A stretch of 64,000 bases of DNA from Haemophilus_A paraphrohaemolyticus_A (lineage in GTDB: Bacteria > Pseudomonadota > Gammaproteobacteria > Enterobacterales > Pasteurellaceae), in contig NZ_QEQF01000001.1 of the NCBI RefSeq assembly GCF_003253115.1, positions 186,001 to 250,000 of the forward strand. The letters run 5' to 3'. A program made the position numbers and the translations under genes. The notes beneath the pieces were generated by a model that was not told where the DNA came from, ran no database searches, and was given only the letters and a program-made list of their open reading frames with translations. Below are positions 41,766 to 50,268 of the stretch, in pieces. Each line of letters begins with the position of its first letter. Position 1 is the stretch's first letter.

Positions 41766-43211
41766 ATGGATTTTATTGTTTCAGGCTTTGAGGCCGTATT
41801 AAACTGGATCGTTAATACTTTAGATGGACCAATTTGGGATATCACGATTCTCTTGCTTTTAGGCACAGGGCTATTTTTTACTATTACAACAGGCTTAGTA
41901 CAATTACGTTTACTCCCACAAAGTTTACGAGAAATGTGGGGGGGGCGTTCCGCTGATGGTAATTCTTTAACTCCATTCCAAGCTTTCACCACTGGCTTAG
42001 CTAGCCGCGTGGGTGTAGGTAATATTGGTGGTGTCGCAACTGCAATTGCCTTAGGTGGACCTGGTGCTGTATTCTGGATGTGGCTTACTGCTTTGATGGG
42101 GATGAGCTCGGCTTTTGCGGAATCTTCACTCGCTCAGCTTTATAAAACTCGTGATCCAAACGGTATGTTCCGTGGTGGCCCAGCTTACTACATCACTCGA
42201 GGGTTGAAATGTAAACCGCTTGCGATTGCGTTTGCGATTACCCTGATCTTTACATTTGGTTTTGCATTTAACGCCGTTCAATCTAACTCTATTGTTGCGG
42301 CAACGAGTAAAGCATGGGCTTGGGATGCTAAATCAGTGGGTGTTGTGCTTGTAATCTTAACCGCTGTTATTATCGCTGGCGGAATTAAACGTATCGGACA
42401 AGTTTCCGCAAAAGTAGTGCCAACAATGGCGTTATTCTATTTGATCATTGCAGTTATTATTCTTGGAATGAATATCAGCAAAGTGCCTGCTATTTTATCA
42501 ATGATCATCTCAAGTGCCTTTGATTTCTCCGCCGTTGCGGGGGGGATGTTTGGTAGTATTGTGTCAAAAACGATGTTAATGGGGATTAAACGTGGCTTAT
42601 TCTCAAACGAAGCGGGGATGGGATCTGCACCAAACTCAGCAGCAACATCCGATGCAAAACACCCCGCAAGCCAAGGTTTAATCCAAATGCTTGGTGTATT
42701 TGTGGATACCATTGTAGTTTGTACTTGTACAGCCGTTATCATCTTAATGTCTGACAACTATGGCAACGAAACCTTAAAAGGCGTGGAACTTACCCAAATC
42801 GCACTGCAATATCACTTGGGCGAATTTGGCGTGCATTTCTTAGCGTTTATCTTGTTACTATTCTGCTACACCTCAATTATCGGTAACTACGCTTACGCAG
42901 AAACGAATATTCGCTACATCAAAAACAAAGCATGGTTTGTATGGGGCTTCCGCGCAATCGTATTGTTCTTCGTTTATTTTGGTGCAGTGCGTGATGGTGG
43001 GATTGTTTGGGCATTTGCTGACACAGTAATGGCAACCATGGCAATCATCAACTTGATTGCAATTTTAATTCTTTCCCCACTAGTATGGCGAATTTTAAAA
43101 GACTATGTTCGTCAGCTAAAAGCGAAACAAGAACCTGTGTTCCGTATTGAAGAACATCAAGATCTCATTCACAGAGGTGTTGATCCGTTAATTTGGAAAT
43201 CGAAAGAATAG
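41766..43211 (+). CDS. AGCS-family sodium:alanine/glycine symporter
   Basis: A 481-residue inner-membrane symporter of the alanine-or-glycine:cation family. The N-terminal block GDSLTPFQAFTTGLASRVGVGNI-like sequence is seen as NSLTPFQAFTTGLASRVG, followed by GGVATAIALGGPGAVFWMW, and later KRGLFSNEAGMGSAP (all family marks), with about ten to eleven membrane segments. The start at 41766 (MDFIVSGFE) has GAGAGG upstream. It stands alone with its own promoter and terminator. D-/L-alanine or glycine is the likely substrate; sequence alone does not decide. Confidence 0.92.
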   Translation: MDFIVSGFEAVLNWIVNTLDGPIWDITILLLLGTGLFFTITTGLVQLRLLPQSLREMWGGRSADGNSLTPFQAFTTGLASRVGVGNIGGVATAIALGGPGAVFWMWLTALMGMSSAFAESSLAQLYKTRDPNGMFRGGPAYYITRGLKCKPLAIAFAITLIFTFGFAFNAVQSNSIVAATSKAWAWDAKSVGVVLVILTAVIIAGGIKRIGQVSAKVVPTMALFYLIIAVIILGMNISKVPAILSMIISSAFDFSAVAGGMFGSIVSKTMLMGIKRGLFSNEAGMGSAPNSAATSDAKHPASQGLIQMLGVFVDTIVVCTCTAVIILMSDNYGNETLKGVELTQIALQYHLGEFGVHFLAFILLLFCYTSIIGNYAYAETNIRYIKNKAWFVWGFRAIVLFFVYFGAVRDGGIVWAFADTVMATMAIINLIAILILSPLVWRILKDYVRQLKAKQEPVFRIEEHQDLIHRGVDPLIWKSKE

Positions 43212-43224
43212 TTAAAACATCAAT

Positions 43225-43263
43225 AAAATGCGTGGTATTTGTTTGATCAAATCCACGCATTTT
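43225..43263. terminator. Bidirectional terminator between the symporter gene and apaH
   Basis: AAAATGCGTGG / CCACGCATTTT (43225-43235, 43253-43263) with further inner pairing, between convergent genes. Confidence 0.85.
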
Positions 43264-43281
43264 TATTTTTCTTAGAATCTC

Positions 43282-44094
43282 CTACTTTAATCTCTCTTGC
43301 GTAAAAGTCTGCTTATCTTCCCATCTCATCATCGTAAGATGATTACCCCACGCACAACCCGTATCTAACGCATAAATATTCGGGCGAGTACATTTTCCCA
43401 TTAGACTTGCCCAATGCCCGAAAATGATTTCTTGGTCATTAAAGAGTGGATTATCTAATTCAAACCACGCTTTTAATTCAGTTGGAGCTTCTTCGATTGG
43501 CAATTTACAAGCAAAATCTAACCGCTTGTCTAAATAGCAAAAACGCATTCGGGTGAAAATATTCACGATGTAACGCCAACGCTCAATGCCTTGTAAATTG
43601 TCATCCCAATGGTCGGGATAATTTTCATACATTTTCGTGATATAATCAGCATAACTCTCGCTTTTTAGCACGGTTTCTGCTTCTCTTGCACATTGAATTG
43701 CGGTAGTTAAATCCCATTCAGGGCTAATGCCAGCGTGCACAAGTAGAAATTTATGCTTTGGATGTTGAGCCATAAGCGGTTGATTTCTCAGCCAATTTTG
43801 CAATTCTTCACGATCTGGTGCTTCAAAAATTGGTTCCACTTTATCAGAGGGTTTTACTCGTTTGATGCCTAATAAAGTAGAAAGAAGATGCAGATCATGG
43901 TTACCTAGCACAGTTTGGGCTTTTTCACCTAAATCTTTGACAAAACGTAAACAAGCTAACGAATCATCGCCTCGAGCCACCAAATCGCCCGTGAGCCAAA
44001 TTTCATCTTGTTTTTCATCGAACTGAGCTTTTTCTAACAGCAGTTGAAATTCTTTGAAACAGCCGTGTAAGTCGCCTACGATATAAGTTGCCAT
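43282..44094 (-). CDS. apaH: Bis(5'-nucleosyl)-tetraphosphatase (symmetrical) ApaH
   Basis: Metallophosphatase that splits Ap4A into two ADP and removes Np4 caps from RNA. In the 270 residues the phosphoesterase motifs are GDLHGCFKEF (7-16), GDLVARGDDSL (36-46) and GNHDLHLL (about 64-71). In enterobacteria apaH lies with ksgA; here it lies one base behind tadA, so these two are co-translated. It has a normal C-terminal GHWASLMG and DTGCAWG. Confidence 0.95.
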   Translation of the reverse strand: MATYIVGDLHGCFKEFQLLLEKAQFDEKQDEIWLTGDLVARGDDSLACLRFVKDLGEKAQTVLGNHDLHLLSTLLGIKRVKPSDKVEPIFEAPDREELQNWLRNQPLMAQHPKHKFLLVHAGISPEWDLTTAIQCAREAETVLKSESYADYITKMYENYPDHWDDNLQGIERWRYIVNIFTRMRFCYLDKRLDFACKLPIEEAPTELKAWFELDNPLFNDQEIIFGHWASLMGKCTRPNIYALDTGCAWGNHLTMMRWEDKQTFTQERLK

Positions 44095-44095
44095 A

Positions 44096-44629
44096 TTACT
44101 CTTCCTTCTTTGTTTCTTTTGATTGCTTCTGCTCTAATCGTCTCTTTTTGAAAAACGCACTCATTTTTTGGCTACATTTTTCTCGTAACACGCCACCGCA
44201 AATTTCAAGCAAATGGTTCATTTTGAAATCTTCAAACAGATGAAAACGTGAACCAATTGCCCCTGTTTTGTAATCACTTGCACCAAAGACTAATCGCCCG
44301 ATACGGCTATGTAGAATCGCACCAGCACACATTGTACACGGCTCAAGTGTAACATAAAGCGTACAATCGATCAGACGGTAATTTTGAAGATGCTCTCCTG
44401 CTTGGCGGATTGCTAGCATTTCTGCGTGAGCGGTGGGATCATTGAGCAAAATAGATTGGTTCCAGCCCTCGCCAATTTTATTGCCGTCTTTATCAACGAG
44501 CACTGCACCAACAGGAATTTCACCTATAGCTTCGGCTTTGTCGGCAAGCGTAAGGGCGTATTCAAGCCAATATAGATCTTGTTCGGAATAGTCTAGTGCG
44601 CAATGGGTTTCAATGGATTGGATGAACAT
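44096..44629 (-). CDS. tadA: tRNA-specific adenosine deaminase TadA
   Basis: Zinc deaminase that makes inosine at position 34 of tRNA-Arg(ACG). His68 and catalytic Glu70 are in HAE, and zinc cysteines Cys98 and Cys101 are in PCTMC. It has 177 residues, with a basic, Lys/Glu-rich tail. It is directly upstream of apaH; the two stop/start codons are separated by one base. A family B repeat and the deaD terminator lie upstream. Confidence 0.95.
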   Translation of the reverse strand: MFIQSIETHCALDYSEQDLYWLEYALTLADKAEAIGEIPVGAVLVDKDGNKIGEGWNQSILLNDPTAHAEMLAIRQAGEHLQNYRLIDCTLYVTLEPCTMCAGAILHSRIGRLVFGASDYKTGAIGSRFHLFEDFKMNHLLEICGGVLREKCSQKMSAFFKKRRLEQKQSKETKKEE

Positions 44630-44655
44630 AATCTAAAATAAATTATTGTTCTTGG

Positions 44656-44705
44656 TGTAGGGGCGTGTTGCACACGCCCCTAAACTAAGAGCAACACAGT
44701 TACTA
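44656..44705. repeat. Palindromic intergenic repeat, family B, copy 4
   Basis: TAGGGGCGTGT-TG-CACACGCCCCTA, a strong palindrome, then GAGCAACACAGTTACTA, the same tail as copies at 19.56 and 23.33 kb. It lies between tadA and deaD. Confidence 0.65.
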
Positions 44706-44713
44706 AATTAAAA

Positions 44714-44762
44714 CAGCCCCAAAGGGGCTGAGTTATGCGTAACCTATGGCAAGAGCCATAGG
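44714..44762 (-). terminator. Double-hairpin terminator of deaD
   Basis: On the minus strand CCTATGGC / GCCATAGG (44743-44762), then CAGCCCC / GGGGCTG (44714-44730) with a three-base loop, then TTTTAATTT. The second stem is the terminator proper. Confidence 0.82.
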
Positions 44763-44774
44763 CACAAGGCTTAA

Positions 44775-46619
44775 TTAACGACGACCACGGTCATTAAAAC
44801 GTTTCTCTTTAAAACCACCTTTCTTGCGATCGTTGAAACCACGATCATCACGACGATCATCTCTGCGGTCAAAACCACGTCCACCACGATCATGGCGACG
44901 GTCATTGCGTTCTCCACGACCTCTACTTTCAAATGGTTGGCTGTTTGCACCATCAACAGGACCTAACAGCGACATCTGCATTTGCTTGTTCAACACGCGT
45001 GCTTTTTGGGCAAAGTGTTGCACCAAGTGGTTTGGCATACCTTGCGGAAGCTCGATGGTTGAATAAGTATCGTGCAATTTAATGTGCCCAATGAAACGGC
45101 TACTAATATCGCCTTCGTTAGCAATTGCACCCACGATATGACGCACTTCAACGCCATCTTCACGACCTAATTCGATACGATATAAATCCATCGCAACGCC
45201 TGTGCCTTCGCGTTGCTCACGTCCACTACGGCGATCATCGCGACGGTCTCCACGTTCGTTACGGTCACGACGACCACGCTCACGGCTTGGTTTCACGACT
45301 GGATCTGGCGGAAGAATCAGTTTTTGTTTCTCTTGCAATAACATCATCATTGCCGCAGCAAGTTCTTCGTGATCTTGATCTGCAGTGAATAAATCTTCCA
45401 ACAATGCACGATATTTTTCTAAATCGTGATGTTCTAATTGTGCTTCAATACGGGCTTTGAATTTCTCACGGCGTTTTGCCATTAGAATTTCGTGGTTTGG
45501 AATCGCTACTTCATCAATTGGTTTCTTGATAAGATGCTCAATGTTGCGTAATAAACGGCGCTCACGTGGTTCAACAAATAACAATGCACGACCAGAACGA
45601 CCCGCACGACCTGTACGACCAATACGGTGCACGTAAGACTCCGCATCAAGTGGAATATCATAGTTCACCACAAGGCTGATACGTTCAATATCAATACCGC
45701 GTGCCGCCACATCAGTTGCCACTAAAATATCTAAACGTCCAGATTTAAGTTTATCTAACGTTTGCTCACGCGCTTGTTGGGTCATATCCCCATTGAGTGC
45801 TGCGGTACGGTAGCCATTACGCTCACAAAGTTCCGTAATATCGATAGTGCCTGTTTTGGTGCGAGTAAAAATAATCGCTGCATCAAACTCTTCCACTTCT
45901 AAGAAACGTAGTAATGCATCATTTTTACGGAAGCCGTTTACCATCCAATAGCTTTGGGTAATATCAGGTGCAGAACGTTGCGTTGCTTTGATTTTAACCT
46001 CTTGCGGATCGTTCATAAAACGTTTAGTGATACGACGAATTGGTTCTGGCATCGTTGCAGAAAAGAGTGCTGTTTGGTGCTGTTCTGGCAATTCCGCCAT
46101 CACCGTTTCTACATCATCAATAAAGCCCATTCGCAACATTTCATCCGCTTCATCTAATACGATGAATTTAAGTTGCGACAAATCTAATGTGCCACGGTTA
46201 ATGTGATCCAAAATACGACCTGGTGTTCCTACAACCACTTGTGAGCCTTGTTTTAAGGCACGTAATTGAATGTCGTAACGTTGTCCACCATAAACGGTGA
46301 CCACACGCACGCCACGCATATTTTTTGTAAATTGTTCACAGGCATCTGCTACTTGAATGGCAAGTTCACGGGTTGGTGCCATTACTAACATTTGTGGATG
46401 ACGAGCTTCAGTATCGATTTGAGCAAGAAGCGGGAGAGAAAATGCCGCCGTTTTACCACTACCCGTTTGTGCCATACCGAGTACATCGCGACCATTTAAT
46501 AAGTGAGGAATACACTCTTGTTGGATTGGCGATGGGGTTACAAAACCCATATCGTTTACAGCATCAAGAATAGGTTGTGGCAAGCCTAAATCGGCGAAAG
46601 TCATAGTTGTTTCTGTCAT
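44775..46619 (-). CDS. deaD: DEAD-box RNA helicase DeaD (CsdA)
   Basis: Cold-shock-type RNA helicase used in ribosome assembly and mRNA decay. In the 614 residues: Q motif near 7-34, Walker A AQTGSGKT at 50-57, DEAD, SAT, and motif VI HRIGRTGRAGRSG. An RNA-binding domain and a long Arg/Gly/Asp-rich tail (RRHDRGGRGFDRRDDRR-like) end the protein. It lies downstream of nlpI and pnp in the same direction, the E. coli order pnp-nlpI-deaD. Confidence 0.96.
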   Translation of the reverse strand: MTETTMTFADLGLPQPILDAVNDMGFVTPSPIQQECIPHLLNGRDVLGMAQTGSGKTAAFSLPLLAQIDTEARHPQMLVMAPTRELAIQVADACEQFTKNMRGVRVVTVYGGQRYDIQLRALKQGSQVVVGTPGRILDHINRGTLDLSQLKFIVLDEADEMLRMGFIDDVETVMAELPEQHQTALFSATMPEPIRRITKRFMNDPQEVKIKATQRSAPDITQSYWMVNGFRKNDALLRFLEVEEFDAAIIFTRTKTGTIDITELCERNGYRTAALNGDMTQQAREQTLDKLKSGRLDILVATDVAARGIDIERISLVVNYDIPLDAESYVHRIGRTGRAGRSGRALLFVEPRERRLLRNIEHLIKKPIDEVAIPNHEILMAKRREKFKARIEAQLEHHDLEKYRALLEDLFTADQDHEELAAAMMMLLQEKQKLILPPDPVVKPSRERGRRDRNERGDRRDDRRSGREQREGTGVAMDLYRIELGREDGVEVRHIVGAIANEGDISSRFIGHIKLHDTYSTIELPQGMPNHLVQHFAQKARVLNKQMQMSLLGPVDGANSQPFESRGRGERNDRRHDRGGRGFDRRDDRRDDRGFNDRKKGGFKEKRFNDRGRR

Positions 46620-46762
46620 AAAATTCCAAATAAAAGGAAGTTTCTTTCACGTAAAAAACGTGAAGAAACGAAGTCAAAATATATTGTTGAGCGTTTAGGT
46701 AAGAGAAATAAATAGAAAGCAAACCTGTGCTTTTTATAACTTGTCAAATGAATATAGCGATT

Positions 46763-46796
46763 GAATTTGCAAAATATTTTGCAAATTCGACCGCTT
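46763..46796. repeat. 26-base perfect palindrome joined to an uptake signal, before deaD
   Basis: GAATTTGCAAAAT-ATTTTGCAAATTC (46763-46788) runs straight into GACCGCTTG (uptake signal, minus orientation). The AT part looks like the extended flank of the Apl-type signal duplicated in mirror form. It sits between nlpI and deaD. Confidence 0.6.
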
Positions 46797-46802
46797 GCGT
46801 CC

Positions 46803-47735
46803 CTAATTATCCCCAACAACGGTGGGTGTTTGAACATTATTAATGCTTTCGTTATTACGAAGCTGTGAGAGTTCAAACAAGGCAAAACGATACTCAACAA
46901 AGTTAAACACTTGGTTTGCTAAAGCAAGGCGGAAGAGGCTGATTGCCTCATCTTTTTGATTCAATTTGAGTTTTTGTTTTGCTAAATAAAAGTAAGTTTC
47001 GGTAAGCATTTCCGCATAAGCAGCCGTATTTGACTGAGCTTGCGCTTCCATTTTTTTCCGAAGTTGTTTCAATGAGATATTACCTAAGAAATAATCCACC
47101 ACATTTTTGCCCCAAAATTCATCAGAGATTTTTTTAGCACGAGCAATTAAATTATTTTTTGCTTCTTGTGGGGTTAATTCTAACTCATTGAAATAGAGCC
47201 ATAACACACGGTATGGATCAGTGGGGTTTTCATTATAAAAATGCAATAAATCGCGCTGTGCTTCTGAATATCGACCGCTGTAATAAAATGCTAAACCACG
47301 ATTGAGGTAGGTATAGGCATAATCAGGATCTAAATCTAATACCGCATTAAAGGCATCAACCGAGCTGTCATAATCATCTTCTAACAACAAATATAAGCCC
47401 ATATAGTTATAGGCAGCCGTCATTTTTTGATTAAGCGAAATGGCTTGGTTAAAGTCGTAACGTGCAAGCGACCACAATCCTAAGCTATCGTAAATTACGC
47501 CACGCTCAAAATAGAGATCTGCACGGTCATCATCCGTTAATTTTGCTTCTTGCAACACTTGGGTTAAACGCACAATCATCACTTCTTGATCAAAACGAAG
47601 TTGCGGATTTAACTCTGCTAATGCCAATTTATCTGTTGAAATCATTTCTGATGAACGGTTAGCACAACCTGCCAGAAATAAAATAATAAACAAACCGAGT
47701 GAAAAAAAACGAAAAATTTTAATCTGTTGTAACAT
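46803..47735 (-). CDS. nlpI: Lipoprotein NlpI
   Basis: Outer-membrane-anchored TPR adaptor for murein endopeptidases and the protease Prc in E. coli. The lipobox LAGC puts the lipidated Cys at 24. TPR helices follow (for example DLYFERGVIYDSLGLWSLARYDF-type, near 70-180, with LDPDYAYTYLNRGLAFYYSG). At 310 residues it is slightly longer than E. coli NlpI (294). Position between pnp and deaD is conserved. Confidence 0.94.
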   Translation of the reverse strand: MLQQIKIFRFFSLGLFIILFLAGCANRSSEMISTDKLALAELNPQLRFDQEVMIVRLTQVLQEAKLTDDDRADLYFERGVIYDSLGLWSLARYDFNQAISLNQKMTAAYNYMGLYLLLEDDYDSSVDAFNAVLDLDPDYAYTYLNRGLAFYYSGRYSEAQRDLLHFYNENPTDPYRVLWLYFNELELTPQEAKNNLIARAKKISDEFWGKNVVDYFLGNISLKQLRKKMEAQAQSNTAAYAEMLTETYFYLAKQKLKLNQKDEAISLFRLALANQVFNFVEYRFALFELSQLRNNESINNVQTPTVVGDN

Positions 47736-47789
47736 AAGTAATAAACAGCCTTAAAATTACTACCCTAGAAAATAGCTAAAAAGGCTCAA

Positions 47790-47807
47790 CCTCTTGTTAC
47801 CAAGAGG
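47790..47807 (-). terminator. Hairpin behind pnp
   Basis: CCTCTTG / CAAGAGG with a four-base loop; on the minus strand TTGAGCCTTTTTAG follows, and an outer pairing GGCT/AGCC is possible. It is a likely terminator or attenuator between pnp and nlpI. Confidence 0.65.
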
Positions 47808-47823
47808 CTGATCGATAAGCCAG

Positions 47824-49947
47824 TTATTCAGCTTGTTCTTCAACTGGCGTTGCAACTTCTGCTTCCACGTTGTTTACATCTTTCATTGTTAAACGAATGC
47901 GGTTTTGTCGGTCAATTTCAACCACTTTCACCATCACTTCTTGTCCTACTGAAAGGTAATCTGCAACGCGTTCAACACGTTCGTCTGTAATTTGTGAAAT
48001 GTGAACTAAACCTTCTTTTCCGCCTAAGATTGAAACGAATGCACCAAAATCAACCACGCGAGTTACTTTACCTTTGTAAACCACATTCACTTCCACTTCC
48101 GCAACGATTTCTTCGATACGTGCCATTACTGCTTTCGCTGCATTGTTATCAGTTGCTGCAATTTTTACTGTACCATCGTCGTCAATGTCGATTGATGTGC
48201 CAGTTTCTTCAGTTAATGCACGAATAGTTGCACCACCTTTACCAATCACATCTTTGATTTTCTTCGGATCAATTTTCATCGTGTGAATACGCGGTGCGTA
48301 GTCTGAAATATCCGCACGCGGTGCTGGGATTGCTTGTTCCATCACGTTTAAGATATGCATACGTGCACCTTTCGCTTGGTTCAAAGCAATTTGCATAATT
48401 TCAGGGGTAATACCTTCAATTTTGATGTCCATTTGAAGTGCAGTCACACCTTCACGCGTACCCGCCACTTTAAAGTCCATATCGCCTAAATGATCCTCAT
48501 CACCTAAAATATCTGAAAGCACTACAAATTTCTCTTCTTCTTTTACCAAGCCCATTGCGATGCCTGCAACTGCTGCTTTAATTGGCACACCCGCGTCCAT
48601 TAACGCAAGAGAAGCACCACACACAGAAGCCATTGAAGAAGAACCGTTTGACTCAGTAATTTCAGATACCACACGCACCACATACGGGAACTCTTCAGCG
48701 CTTGGCATTACCGCTAATACACCACGTTTAGCTAAACGACCGTGACCGATTTCACGACGTTTTGGCGAACCAATGCGACCTGTTTCACCTACAGAGTATG
48801 GAGGGAAGTTGTAGTGGAATAAGAAGCGGTCTGATTTCTCGCCGGTTAATTCATCAATAATTTGTGCATCACGCTCTGTGCCTAACGTTGCCACCGCTAA
48901 TGCTTGGGTTTCGCCACGGGTAAAGATCGCAGAACCGTGTGTGCGTGGTAATACGCCTGTGCAGATATCTAATGCACGCACGGTATCAACAGTACGACCA
49001 TCAATACGAGGTTCGCCTACAATGATACGGCTACGTACGATTTGGCTTTCCAATGCAGTAATAATATCAATAATTGCACCTTCAGAAACGGTTTCGTCTT
49101 CTGCGGTTAAAGTAGCAATTACTTCTGCTTTGATAGTGTCGATTTGTTCGTAACGTGCTTGTTTTTCAGTGATACGATAAGCATCACCGATACGACTTTC
49201 TGCCAACGCTTTCACTTTGTTGATCAAATCTGTATTTGGCTCTGGTGCAACCCAATCCCAGCGTGGTTTGCCAGCTTCTTTTACGAATTCTTTGATGTTC
49301 TCAATCACCACCTGTTGTTGTTGATGACCGAATACCACCGCTGAAAGCATTTGCTCTTCGGTTAAAATATCCGCTTCAGATTCCACCATTAATACCGCTT
49401 TGTCTGTACCTGCCACAACTAAGTCTAAACGGCTTAATTTTTGTTCTGAAGTGGTTGGGTTTAATACGAATTGATCGTTAATGAAGCCAACGCGAGCTGC
49501 ACCGATAGGGCCATTGAAAGGCACGCCAGAAAGTGAAAGTGCTGCAGATGCCCCAATCATTGCGACTAAATCTGGGCTAATTTGTGGGTTTACAGAAACC
49601 ACCGTTGCAATCACTTGAATTTCGTTGAAGAAACCTTCTGGGAAAAGAGGACGAACAGGACGGTCGATTAGACGAGCTACTAATGTTTCTCCTTCAGATG
49701 GGCGACCTTCACGTTTGAAGAAACCACCAGGAATACGACCAGCTGCGTAAGTACGCTCTTGGTAATCAACAGTTAAAGGGAAGAAATCTTGACCTTCTTT
49801 AACATCTTTTTTTGCCACTACGGTCACAAAAACGGTTGTGTCATCCATACTTGCCATTACTGCTGCAGTAGCTTGACGTGCGATTGCACCTGTTTCTAAG
49901 GTCACAGTGTGCTGACCATATTTAAATTGTCTAACAATTGGAGTCAT
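47824..49947 (-). CDS. pnp: Polyribonucleotide nucleotidyltransferase
   Basis: Phosphorolytic 3'-5' exoribonuclease and degradosome part. The 707 residues contain two RNase PH cores (first about 10-140 with FFKREGRPSEGETLVARLIDR-like features; second with GRTVDTVRALDI..THGSAIFTRGETQ), a KH domain (KIKDVIGKGGATIRALTEE) and an S1 domain (YKGKVTRVVDFGAFVSILGG). It is not linked to rpsO. A leader of about 140 bases with a long stem precedes it, similar to the RNase III-cut autoregulatory leader of E. coli. Confidence 0.96.
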   Translation of the reverse strand: MTPIVRQFKYGQHTVTLETGAIARQATAAVMASMDDTTVFVTVVAKKDVKEGQDFFPLTVDYQERTYAAGRIPGGFFKREGRPSEGETLVARLIDRPVRPLFPEGFFNEIQVIATVVSVNPQISPDLVAMIGASAALSLSGVPFNGPIGAARVGFINDQFVLNPTTSEQKLSRLDLVVAGTDKAVLMVESEADILTEEQMLSAVVFGHQQQQVVIENIKEFVKEAGKPRWDWVAPEPNTDLINKVKALAESRIGDAYRITEKQARYEQIDTIKAEVIATLTAEDETVSEGAIIDIITALESQIVRSRIIVGEPRIDGRTVDTVRALDICTGVLPRTHGSAIFTRGETQALAVATLGTERDAQIIDELTGEKSDRFLFHYNFPPYSVGETGRIGSPKRREIGHGRLAKRGVLAVMPSAEEFPYVVRVVSEITESNGSSSMASVCGASLALMDAGVPIKAAVAGIAMGLVKEEEKFVVLSDILGDEDHLGDMDFKVAGTREGVTALQMDIKIEGITPEIMQIALNQAKGARMHILNVMEQAIPAPRADISDYAPRIHTMKIDPKKIKDVIGKGGATIRALTEETGTSIDIDDDGTVKIAATDNNAAKAVMARIEEIVAEVEVNVVYKGKVTRVVDFGAFVSILGGKEGLVHISQITDERVERVADYLSVGQEVMVKVVEIDRQNRIRLTMKDVNNVEAEVATPVEEQAE

Positions 49948-50006
49948 AACTAAATCCTTAAATTTTTGATTAAAATTTAGTTTTATTTCTTACAAATTGC
50001 GACTAG

Positions 50007-50056
50007 CAAAAACGATTTCGTCCATTTTTAAATAAACGCTAAACAAATCGCTTTTG
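50007..50056 (-). promoter_or_regulatory. Leader stem-loop of pnp
   Basis: CAAAAACGATTT (50007-50018) and AAATCGCTTTTG (50045-50056) pair with one G-T/mismatch over 12 bases. The stem lies within the predicted leader, where the E. coli gene has the RNase III target used for PNPase autoregulation. Confidence 0.5.
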
Positions 50057-50092
50057 ATAGCCGCCTCTACAAATCGGAAATAAAACGCTCGC

Positions 50093-50098
50093 ATTATA
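50093..50098 (-). promoter_or_regulatory. -10 of the pnp promoter
   Basis: TATAAT on the minus strand, directly preceded by TG; no strong -35. Transcription would start near 50086. Confidence 0.5.
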
Positions 50099-50268
50099 CA
50101 GTCTTTTTCACACAAAATCGCCTACTATTTTTGCTTTTTATAAAATTCCTCGGCATCTCATCATTTCGCAAAGAGGAATGAAAAAACGACCGCTTATTTT
50201 ATTTTAAGTGGACAAATATCCACAGATCATAGAAAATAAAACGTTTTTTGTAATCAATCATAAAAGTT

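Larger units (their letters stand above)
49948..50268. other. Divergent control region between pnp and parC
   Basis: 321 bases. On the minus side it has the pnp -10 (50093-50098) and a leader stem (50007-50056). Towards parC there is ATTCCTC / GAGGAAT (50146-50152, 50172-50178) and an uptake signal GACCGCTT near 50188. No small gene is seen. The parC promoter is not clear. Confidence 0.55.

Noticed and set aside
44775..44956. Short minus-strand open frame overlapping the end of deaD
   Set aside because: An alternative frame of the Arg/Gly/Asp-rich repeat tail of deaD; no independent start signal.
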